Source: Bacteroidota bacterium
GTDB taxonomy: Bacteria > Bacteroidota > Bacteroidia > Bacteroidales > VadinHA17
Length of the DNA stretch: 34,663 bases
Assembly (NCBI GenBank): GCA_003250475.1
Contig: QKGI01000053.1
Coordinates: 1 to 34,663 of the forward strand
Direction of reading: 5' to 3'
In this document: one piece after another, positions 9,801 through 15,347 of the stretch
How positions within the stretch are numbered: position 1 is the first letter of the stretch
Layout of the letters: the number at the start of each line of letters is the position of its first letter
Notes under the pieces: model-generated
Database searches by the model: none
Told to the model about the DNA's origin: nothing
The model's input: only the letters and a program-made list of their open reading frames with translations
Translations under genes and position numbers: made by a program

Positions 9801-9961
9801 GTAGCGACAGTTGTGCCTTTGACAAACACAGATACTCCGGGAATTGCACCTTCCCCCTCCGTGGCGGAGGTAACTGTACCTGTAATGACTTTTGTCTGTG
9901 CCCACAGGGTACTAGCACCTGCCAACACAAACAAAACAAAGAACAGAAATAGTTTCTTCAT
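6875..9961 (-). CDS. SusC/RagA-family TonB-linked outer-membrane transporter
   Basis: A TonB-dependent barrel that imports the substrate held by SusD. From the ATG at 9961 the protein has about 1028 residues: a signal peptide ending near LWAQ (about residue 22), a carboxypeptidase-like regulatory domain at roughly 25-105 (VITGTVTS to SFIGMKQQEV), a plug with the SusC-type segments IILRGLRSI, ALVVIDG and AAALYGSMASNGAVIVTTKKG (split here by family convention), and a C-terminal barrel ending in aromatic-rich NLNIEF. An in-frame codon at 9997 would add 12 residues before the signal peptide and is unlikely. There is no N-terminal STN signalling domain, which fits the absence of a linked sigma/anti-sigma pair. 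It heads the four-gene minus-strand operon. Confidence 0.95.
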   Translation of the reverse strand: MKKLFLFFVLFVLAGASTLWAQTKVITGTVTSATEGEGAIPGVSVFVKGTTVATSTDANGKYSLTVPEDAVTLVFSFIGMKQQEVTIAGRSVVNCVMESDVVGLSEVVVTALGIKREKREITYQTQKVDNAELSVAQPTRAGSALAGKVAGLQINVQDNGVNPSTQIILRGLRSISADNQALVVIDGTIASLGAFDDLNPNDIADLSILKGATAAALYGSMASNGAVIVTTKKGQAGEKITVGLISTYTAEQVAYMPKFQSEYGTGWEGAYDAIENTNWGPRFDGTLRQIGNTWPDGTYQAVPYAPVPNNLLDFFNTGSTFNNTAYLSGSHETSKFYLSVGDQSSTGIVPKDKYSRNTFRVNASKKVGNVELSLNSSFFTDHTDQVGSTIGDQDRPLYWFLLNTSANIPLSRYWDWRNDKYSDPSGYYNGYYENPYFCVDTNRYLIWTNRLTANIQLSWDIAPWLNLTTRAAANNDWAYSKNWRDAYDFDTDLKPTGSSISSFLEDREHQTSDYIGDALMTGNWNFNDFTLKAIVGGTVMSYKYRYHYIRVNNLSIPNFYDISNGTGSPEVTADALDERQFGFFGDFTLGFRNFVFLNFSGRNDWTSTLAKGNNSYFYPGVGLSFVLTDAIDALKNNAILSYAKITASNSTVYNDLSPYRLNEIYSKPGNFPYGSVNGFALSGTTVDANIKKEKLNTTEIGVNLGLFKSRLMIDASYFMTKTTDLITNTTPSITSGATAFLTNIGELMGKGLELTVGGSVIQTNNFSWNLSVNYTTNETIVNEIKEGLNEILVSGTSAWGVYAIKGMAFPQIKANTYVRDPEGRIVVDPLTGYPETNAALTPLGRTTPKHIVGLNTSLNFYGFTVSATIDYRTGHMFYSQLAANMEFTGRSLESVSANRQNFVIPNSVIETSPGVYVENTNIPIQDGRQSYWTDVYNNVFENYIKDATALKIREMTLSYTLPSKVLANTPLQKVAIGFIARNLYTLLPAENAFSDPEFNNTNNNAIGIGGYNQMPPTRSFGVNLNIEF

Positions 9962-9993
9962 ACGACTTAGATTTAGGTTAAAATTCAAGTGGA

Positions 9994-10001
9994 GCAAGGT
10001 A
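9994..10001 (-). promoter_or_regulatory. Weak candidate -7 element for the susC operon
   Basis: Read on the minus strand this is TACCTTGC, one base short of TAnnTTTGC, with a run of T about 20 bases upstream at the -33 position. It would give a leader of about 25 bases before ATG 9961. The nearby TATATTTC is an alternative. The match is imperfect and the call is tentative. Confidence 0.25.
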
Positions 10002-10021
10002 CGAAATATATTTTTTGCATA

Positions 10022-10339
10022 AAAACAATCGGAACGTATTTTTTTGATATTATCATAAGGGATACATATAAAAGCCTGAATATAAAGATAGTATGCCTAT
10101 AACGACAAAGAGGAAGAGGAAGTGTAGCTGCTGGCGGAAAAAGCCTTAAATTGTCAATACCTCTTACTCCCGGCACGCCGTTATTTGAAACTGCCGGAGG
10201 CCGGGGGAAACATAATTATAAAATTAAGCTAAATATAAGAATATGAGTATGATGGCAATCCTGGTCCGGTTCTGGTATTTATGTCATTTTCCGGCTAAAA
10301 TATTTAGCTCTGATCGAAGGCGAGCAGTTCCGGATTACT
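10022..10339. other. Non-coding gap between susC and tRNA-His
   Basis: I see no credible gene on either strand. The only structured element is an inverted repeat GCTAAA-ATA-TTTAGC at 10294-10308, with a related half (GCTAAATAT) at 10228-10236. No sigma factor, anti-sigma factor, hybrid two-component regulator or integrase is encoded here. Confidence 0.6.
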
Positions 10340-10375
10340 AAAAAATAAAGCTGCCCCGGTCACAACAGGGGCAGC
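10340..10375 (-). terminator. Terminator of the tRNA-His transcript
   Basis: On the minus strand GCTGCCCC (10375-10368) pairs with GGGGCAGC (10357-10350) across a 10-base loop, then runs into TTTATTTTTT (10349-10340). It starts 14 bases beyond the tRNA 3' end, in the right orientation to end that transcript. Confidence 0.8.
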
Positions 10376-10388
10376 CTTTCATTAACAG

Positions 10389-10463
<75 letters not shown>

Positions 10464-10476
10464 GTTTTACGGATTG

Positions 10477-10507
10477 CAAATAAACAGCAAAATTCGCATT
10501 CCGCAAA
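10477..10507 (-). promoter_or_regulatory. Promoter of tRNA-His
   Basis: On the minus strand TTTG (10507-10504) is followed after exactly 19 bases by TTTATTTG (10484-10477). This fits the Bacteroidota TTTG-N19-TAnnTTTG pattern with one mismatch. The -7 box ends 13 bases before the tRNA G-1. Confidence 0.65.
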
Positions 10508-10520
10508 TAATTATTTTTAT

Positions 10521-10553
10521 TTTGTCATCAATTTCCCGCAAATGGTATCTTCG
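10521..10553 (+). promoter_or_regulatory. Promoter of the flippase gene
   Basis: TTTG (10521-10524) is followed after 21 bases by TATCTTCG (10546-10553), one mismatch from TAnnTTTG. Transcription would start near 10560, just ahead of the short upstream frame at 10566 and about 60 bases before the TTG start of the flippase. It is back to back with the tRNA-His promoter. Confidence 0.6.
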
Positions 10554-10565
10554 CCAAGTTAAAAC

Positions 10566-10619
10566 ATGAAGGTATACTTATTGCAGGATCAAAGCGTTCC
10601 TGACTCAATACTGCATTAG
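10566..10619 (+). CDS. Possible 17-residue leader peptide (upstream ORF)
   Basis: An ATG at 10566 opens 17 codons (MKVYLLQDQSVPDSILH) ending in TAG at 10617-10619. That stop lies one base before the TTG start of the flippase. The frame begins a few bases after the predicted transcription start. It could couple translation to the flippase, or it may be chance; nothing in the peptide is recognisable. Confidence 0.3.
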   Translation: MKVYLLQDQSVPDSILH

Positions 10620-10620
10620 T

Positions 10621-11967
10621 TTGACCAAACTGAAATTCATAGACAATATCTCAGGGCTGCAGGCGGTACAGCTGCTCAGATTTGTCACCTTTCTTATTAT
10701 TAGCATTGTTTTTACGAAAAGTCATCTGTCGCGTCCGCAGATAGGTAACTGGGAGCTTTTCCTCTTCATATCCAGCCTGCTCAGTTTCTTCTGGGTGACT
10801 GGCATCATACAGTCGCTCCTGACATTATATAATGGTAACAGGACCTTCAGGAACGTTGAAGTAACGCAGGTACGCAAGTCGCCGGAGATATACAATGCTT
10901 TCCTTCTTATAACTGCCTTCAGCATTATGGTATTTATTCTGGGCTTCCTGATCCGGTTCACGATGATCCCGCCCGGCAGCCAGACGGAAATACCATATCC
11001 CAATATGTTGCTGTTCTATATTTTGTTAAGCAATCCTGTAACACTTATAGAATATATATACCTGCTCAACAAGCGGCCTCACCGTATCCTTCAGTACGGC
11101 ATCTATACCTATGGTGCACAGCTTCTGTTTGTGCTTGCACCAGTGATTGGCGGATTCGATGAGAAGAGTGCCATATGGGGTCTTTTTGCCATTACCGCGG
11201 CACGGTGGGTCTGGCTGATCATCCTTTTACGAAGGTATTCTGAGATAAAAGTATCATATGACTTTATACGGGAGCACCTGAAGGTTGGCATGCCGCTGAT
11301 ACTCGCCTTCCTGATAAGCGGATCGGCGCAGTATGTGGACGGCATTATCATTTCAACCCGTTATGCTGATCCGGGGGTCTTTGCCATGTACAGGTACGGA
11401 GCCAAGGAGTTCCCGCTGGTACTTCTTCTTGCCAATGGCCTGAGCAGTGCCCTCCTGCCAATGTTCGGTACCAGGGAGGGTATGCGCGAGGCCCTTATGA
11501 CACTTCGGAAACGGTCAGACAGGCTCATGAGATACCTGTTCCCGGTTTCAATGGCCATCATGTTGGTGGCCCGGTGGATATATCCCCGGATTTTCACACC
11601 CGAATTTACCCGGAGTGCTGACGTGTTCATGATATACCTCCTCCTTATAATCCCCCGTCTCGTGTTTCCCCAGACCATCGTAATAGGAAGAAGGAAGACC
11701 AATGTAACTCTCATTGCCGCAGCTGTGGAAATTGCAGTGAACATACCGCTGAGCCTTCTGCTCATAAGACCTTACGGTGTCGTTGGTGTGGCGCTGGCCA
11801 CATTCATCGTATATTTCCTGGAGAAGATATTTCTTATGTACTATGTATGGAAAAGAATGAAGATCAGGCCGGCAGAATATATCCCGGTGGTCCGCTGGCT
11901 GGTCTATTCCGCCATGCTGATACTGCTGTTTGTCTTGATAGACCACCGTATTATAGACATTCACTAG
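10621..11967 (+). CDS. Polysaccharide/oligosaccharide flippase (Wzx-like, MOP superfamily)
   Basis: A 448-residue inner-membrane protein with about 12-14 hydrophobic segments spread evenly, typical of lipid-linked oligosaccharide flippases. The first segment is near residues 20-37 (VTFLIISIVF). It probably moves lipid-linked O-antigen or capsule units across the inner membrane. The start is TTG 10621: the frame is open back to 10570 but contains no ATG or GTG there, and the N-terminus looks complete from the TTG. No glycosyltransferase or polymerase lies beside it, so this is an isolated copy rather than part of a capsule cluster. It has its own promoter and is followed 78 bases later by a gene with a separate -7 box. 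The exact substrate is not readable. Confidence 0.8.
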   Translation: MTKLKFIDNISGLQAVQLLRFVTFLIISIVFTKSHLSRPQIGNWELFLFISSLLSFFWVTGIIQSLLTLYNGNRTFRNVEVTQVRKSPEIYNAFLLITAFSIMVFILGFLIRFTMIPPGSQTEIPYPNMLLFYILLSNPVTLIEYIYLLNKRPHRILQYGIYTYGAQLLFVLAPVIGGFDEKSAIWGLFAITAARWVWLIILLRRYSEIKVSYDFIREHLKVGMPLILAFLISGSAQYVDGIIISTRYADPGVFAMYRYGAKEFPLVLLLANGLSSALLPMFGTREGMREALMTLRKRSDRLMRYLFPVSMAIMLVARWIYPRIFTPEFTRSADVFMIYLLLIIPRLVFPQTIVIGRRKTNVTLIAAAVEIAVNIPLSLLLIRPYGVVGVALATFIVYFLEKIFLMYYVWKRMKIRPAEYIPVVRWLVYSAMLILLFVLIDHRIIDIH

Positions 11968-12024
11968 CAAGGTTTCTACGGCTCAACTATAGTTTACAGG
12001 CCGGGCTCTGTCTGCAAAAAGCAT

Positions 12025-12032
12025 TATATTTG
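12025..12032 (+). promoter_or_regulatory. Candidate -7 element for the PLP enzyme gene
   Basis: TATATTTG is a full match to TAnnTTTG and lies 13 bases before ATG 12046 (25 before the second ATG at 12058). No clear TTTG is found at -33. It suggests that the PLP enzyme and GNAT genes form their own unit, separate from the flippase. Confidence 0.45.
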
Positions 12033-12045
12033 GGTCATCTTAAAT

Positions 12046-13545
12046 ATGCCGGACGACATGCCTGACTATAAAGACCGTTTAGAGGATTATTTCAATACAT
12101 TCAGAAGGAATATCATTGGGATAGACCAGGAGTATTCGACTCCCTACGGTAAGAAGAAAATTATTTACTGTGACTGGATAGCAAGCGGAAGGTTATACGG
12201 TCCTATTGAGGAGAAAATGGCCTCCACTTTCGGTCCTTTCATAGGAAACACCCATACCGAGACTTCCGAGACCGGATCGATGATGACGTGGGCTTACCAT
12301 CATGCACAGGAGATAATCAAGAAACATGTCAATGCCGGCCCCGATGATGTTCTCATCGCTGCCGGTGCCGGTATGACGGCGGTTATCAATAAGTTCCAGA
12401 GGATACTGGGTCTCAAGGGATGCAGCTATCCTAAAAAATCACAGTGTCTTGCCGAGACTGAACGCCCCGTAGTATTTATTACGCATATAGAACATCACTC
12501 CAACCAGACATCATGGTACGAGACCCTGGCGGATGTGGTGATGATAGAACCCGGGAAGGATCTTGCCGTTGACCCTGATAACCTGAGGAAGGCTCTTGAT
12601 AGGTACCGTGACAGGAAGTTCAAGATCGGATCATTTTCTGCCTGTTCAAATGTCACCGGGATATTTACTCCCTATCACCAGCTTGCGCGTATCATGCATG
12701 AGAACGGGGGCCTCTGTTTCATCGATTTTGCAGCCTCGGCACCATATGTTGATATCAACATGCATCCTGAAAACAGTTATGAGAAGCTGGATGCGATCTT
12801 TTTCTCTCCCCACAAGTTTCTTGGCGGCCCGGGTTCTTCAGGTGTTATGCTCTTTGACAAGTCGCTCTACAAGACTGCAGTGCCCGATCAGCCGGGCGGA
12901 GGTACAGTTGACTGGACCAACCCGTGGGGAGAATACAAGTATGTTGACAGTATTGAATCACGGGAGGACGGTGGTACCCCCGCATTCCTCCAGATGATCA
13001 GGGCCGCCCTGGCGATAGAGCTGAAAGAGATGATGGGAGCCGAAAAGATGGCAGCAAGGGAGAAGGAACTGCTGGCCAGGACCTTCGAAGGGCTGTCAGA
13101 AATACCGGGGCTTCATATCCTGGCCCCTGACATTAAGCACAGGCTGGGGGCAGTCTCGTTTTATATTGATGATATGCACTACAACCTTGTGGTGAAATTG
13201 CTGAGCGACAGGTATGGCATACAGGTTAGGGGAGGATGCGCCTGTGCAGGCACATACGGTCATTTCCTTCTTGACGTCACCTATGATCACAGCCATCGCA
13301 TTACCGAGATGATTAACAGGGGAGACCTGTCTGAGAAACCCGGCTGGGTGAGGCTCTCACTGCATCCGACAATGACAGATGAGGAGCTTGAGACTTTAAT
13401 AAAAGCTCTTAAGGAGATCAGGGAGCATGCTTCGGAGTGGAGCACAGCGTACAACTATAACAGAAGAACCAACGAGTATACTCACAAGGATGACACCGGT
13501 GCCAACAAAGAGAGAGTCCGGAATTGGTTTAACCTTCAGAGCTGA
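12046..13545 (+). CDS. Aminotransferase class V / cysteine-desulfurase-like PLP enzyme
   Basis: A fold-type I PLP enzyme related to SufS/CsdA and selenocysteine lyases, which take sulfur or selenium from cysteine or selenocysteine. Visible landmarks are HIEHHSNQTSW (H150, H151, N153), the cofactor-binding Asp in FIDFAAS (D227), and the Schiff-base lysine in SPHKFLGGPGSSG (K257). A cysteine pair, RGGCACAG (C398, C400), sits where desulfurases carry the sulfur-accepting Cys. The enzyme is longer (499 residues) than SufS (about 406), with a charged C-terminal tail after residue 465. There are no suf, isc, moco or selenium genes nearby. A GNAT-like gene starts 5 bases after its stop, so the two are likely co-transcribed. 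ATG 12058 is an alternative start. The class is sure; the substrate is not. Confidence 0.85.
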   Translation: MPDDMPDYKDRLEDYFNTFRRNIIGIDQEYSTPYGKKKIIYCDWIASGRLYGPIEEKMASTFGPFIGNTHTETSETGSMMTWAYHHAQEIIKKHVNAGPDDVLIAAGAGMTAVINKFQRILGLKGCSYPKKSQCLAETERPVVFITHIEHHSNQTSWYETLADVVMIEPGKDLAVDPDNLRKALDRYRDRKFKIGSFSACSNVTGIFTPYHQLARIMHENGGLCFIDFAASAPYVDINMHPENSYEKLDAIFFSPHKFLGGPGSSGVMLFDKSLYKTAVPDQPGGGTVDWTNPWGEYKYVDSIESREDGGTPAFLQMIRAALAIELKEMMGAEKMAAREKELLARTFEGLSEIPGLHILAPDIKHRLGAVSFYIDDMHYNLVVKLLSDRYGIQVRGGCACAGTYGHFLLDVTYDHSHRITEMINRGDLSEKPGWVRLSLHPTMTDEELETLIKALKEIREHASEWSTAYNYNRRTNEYTHKDDTGANKERVRNWFNLQS

Positions 13546-13550
13546 ATGAG

Positions 13551-14759
13551 ATGAAAGTAACGGAAGTGATCACAGAAGATCACAAAAGAGAATTCATTGA
13601 GTTACCTAAAAGACTTTACAGCGGAGACCCGAACTGGATCTGTCCGCTTGACAGAGAAACCGAAGCGGTATTCAATAAGGAACAGAATGCCGCCTTCAGC
13701 CATGGTGAGGCTACACGGTGGATTCTCTGCGATGATAAGGGTAAGACTATCGGGAGGGTAGCAGCCTTTATTGATGAGATACGGTCAGGAGCCAACAGGC
13801 AGCCCACCGGGGGGTTCGGCTTTTTTGAAGTCGTTGAATCACGCGATGCTGCCTTCCTGCTATTCGATACAGTCAGACAATGGCTTACCGAAAGAGGCAT
13901 GAAAGCAATGGATGGACCGATCAACTTCGGCGAGAATGACAATTACTGGGGATTGCTTGTGGATGGCTTCATGCAGCCGGGCTTCGGGATGCCTTACAAT
14001 AAAAGCTACTACAGGCAGTATTTTGAGGATTACGGGTTCAGAACCTATTTTGAACAATACAGCTATCATAAGGATGTAGGCTCCGTGGAGGTCTTCCCGG
14101 AACGATTCAGGAAGATTGCTGAGTGGATATCAAAGAGGCCCGGATACAGCTACAGGCATTTTGAATACAAAAGCCAGGACAAGTTTGCGGCTGACATGGT
14201 GGAAATATATAACGCCACATGGTCAGTGTTCAAGGAGGATTTCACACCGCTTGATCCGGCAAGACTGCGTAGTACCCTCCGTGAGGCAAAGGCCTTCATC
14301 GACCCCGAGCTGATCTGGTTTGCCTACCATAATGACAAGCCGGTGGCTTTCTTTATCATCTTCCCCGATCTGAACCAGATTATCAGGCACTTTAAAGGAA
14401 GACTGACTCTGTGGAACAAGATCAGGTTTGTATGGTTCAGGGTCACTCACGAGATGACGCGTGCCCGTGCACTGGTGGCAGGTGTGCACCCCTCGTACCA
14501 GAACAGCGGTATTGAGTCGGCCATCTTTCTTGAACTGTTCCGTGTCTTCCGGAAAAAGAGGTATTACAAAGAGCTGGAGTTGTCATGGGTAGGCGACTTT
14601 AACCCAAAGATGATATCCATTTATGAGGCTATAGGGGCACACAGGGCAAAGACCCATCTTACCATGAGGTTTATGATCGACGGGACTATCCCGTTCATGA
14701 TGTACAAGGATGAGATGGAGGAAAGCAGGGCTGAACGGCAGGCCAGACAGAAGAACTGA
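13551..14759 (+). CDS. GNAT-fold acyltransferase-like protein (YghO-like)
   Basis: A 402-residue soluble protein. The N-terminal part (LPKRLYSGDPNW, then GRVAAFIDE) and the second half (MTRARALVAGVHPSYQNSG, then IESAIFLEL) look like the two halves of a GNAT acyl-CoA transferase fold. The HPSYQNSGIES stretch lies where GNAT enzymes bind CoA, but it is not a clean Q/RxxGxG/A motif. The overall layout resembles the E. coli YghO group, whose function is not known to me. It begins 5 bases after the PLP enzyme; an out-of-frame ATG at 13546 stops after two codons. The pairing suggests a joint pathway, possibly modification of an amino-acid-derived product, but no substrate can be named. Confidence 0.65.
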   Translation: MKVTEVITEDHKREFIELPKRLYSGDPNWICPLDRETEAVFNKEQNAAFSHGEATRWILCDDKGKTIGRVAAFIDEIRSGANRQPTGGFGFFEVVESRDAAFLLFDTVRQWLTERGMKAMDGPINFGENDNYWGLLVDGFMQPGFGMPYNKSYYRQYFEDYGFRTYFEQYSYHKDVGSVEVFPERFRKIAEWISKRPGYSYRHFEYKSQDKFAADMVEIYNATWSVFKEDFTPLDPARLRSTLREAKAFIDPELIWFAYHNDKPVAFFIIFPDLNQIIRHFKGRLTLWNKIRFVWFRVTHEMTRARALVAGVHPSYQNSGIESAIFLELFRVFRKKRYYKELELSWVGDFNPKMISIYEAIGAHRAKTHLTMRFMIDGTIPFMMYKDEMEESRAERQARQKN

Positions 14760-14777
14760 AAAAATTTTATTTCTCTG

Positions 14778-14808
14778 TTTGTATTTTTCCTATAGTTCAT
14801 TATCTTTG
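14778..14808 (+). promoter_or_regulatory. Consensus promoter of rpmE2
   Basis: TTTG (14778-14781), a 19-base spacer, then TATCTTTG (14801-14808): a full match to the Bacteroidota housekeeping promoter TTTG-N19-TAnnTTTG. Transcription should start near 14815, giving a leader of about 45 bases. It is the best promoter match in the window. Confidence 0.8.
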
Positions 14809-14860
14809 CACTCCCTTGTAAAGAGGATTTTTTTCGAACAGTAACAAACTATATCAGAAG

Positions 14861-15127
14861 ATGAAAGAAGGTATACACCCGAACAATTACAGGCTGGTTG
14901 TATTTCAGGATATGTCAAACGGATTTGCCTTTATGACGCGTTCAACAGCCTCATCACGTGATACCATCAAATGGGAGGACGGTAATGAGTATCCACTCAT
15001 CAAGCTTGAGATATCAAACACATCGCATCCTTTCTATACAGGTAAGATGAAGCTTGTTGATACGGCAGGAAGGGTTGACAAGTACATGAACCGTTACAAG
15101 GACCACCTGGGAAAGAAATCGAAGTAG
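14861..15127 (+). CDS. rpmE2: 50S ribosomal protein L31, type B
   Basis: An 88-residue L31 with the family start [17 protein letters not shown] and the conserved SHPFYTGK segment. It has no cysteine at all, so it is the zinc-free type B form rather than the zinc-binding type A with CxxC. In several bacteria the type B form is repressed by Zur and replaces the zinc form under zinc starvation. Here a full housekeeping promoter and no visible Zur site suggest it may be the normal, constitutive L31. It is monocistronic, with a strong terminator 22 bases after the stop. Confidence 0.97.
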   Translation: MKEGIHPNNYRLVVFQDMSNGFAFMTRSTASSRDTIKWEDGNEYPLIKLEISNTSHPFYTGKMKLVDTAGRVDKYMNRYKDHLGKKSK

Positions 15128-15148
15128 ATGATCATGATACATTCTTAA

Positions 15149-15177
15149 GCTGCCTTAAACAAGGCGGCTTTTTTTTT
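15149..15177 (+). terminator. Rho-independent terminator of rpmE2
   Basis: GCTGCCTT (15149-15156) pairs with AAGGCGGC (15161-15168, one G-U pair) across an AAAC loop, followed by nine T residues (15169-15177). This is a textbook intrinsic terminator in the plus direction. Confidence 0.93.
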
Positions 15178-15323
15178 GTTATGAGAGTGCTCCGGTTAGC
15201 AGGCTTTTAAGAGCCTTAAGGAATGGGGAAAGAACATTATTATCCTTTTTTGCCGGCGGGAACCCTCAATAATACTGTTGTAAGTGCAGAGTCCGCAGGT
15301 AATGGGGGTAACATTTATTTAAC

Positions 15324-15331
15324 TAAATTTG
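15324..15331 (+). promoter_or_regulatory. Candidate -7 element for lon
   Basis: TAAATTTG matches TAnnTTTG and is followed by C; it lies 16 bases before the lon ATG. No clear -33 TTTG is present at 19-21 bases upstream, and no heat-shock CIRCE-type inverted repeat is seen in the gap after the rpmE2 terminator (15178-15347). Confidence 0.45.
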
Positions 15332-15347
15332 CATAGTTTTACTCAAC

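Noticed and set aside
9618-10022. 134-codon plus-strand frame across the susC start
   Set aside because: It mirrors the susC N-terminus and has low-complexity Thr/Val composition, as expected of an antisense shadow.
10294-10308. Inverted repeat GCTAAA-ATA-TTTAGC as operator of susC
   Set aside because: It is more than 300 bases from the susC start, is A/T-rich, and short enough to occur by chance.
14815-14860. Riboswitch or ribosomal-protein leader before rpmE2
   Set aside because: The leader is only about 45 bases and shows no convincing hairpin.
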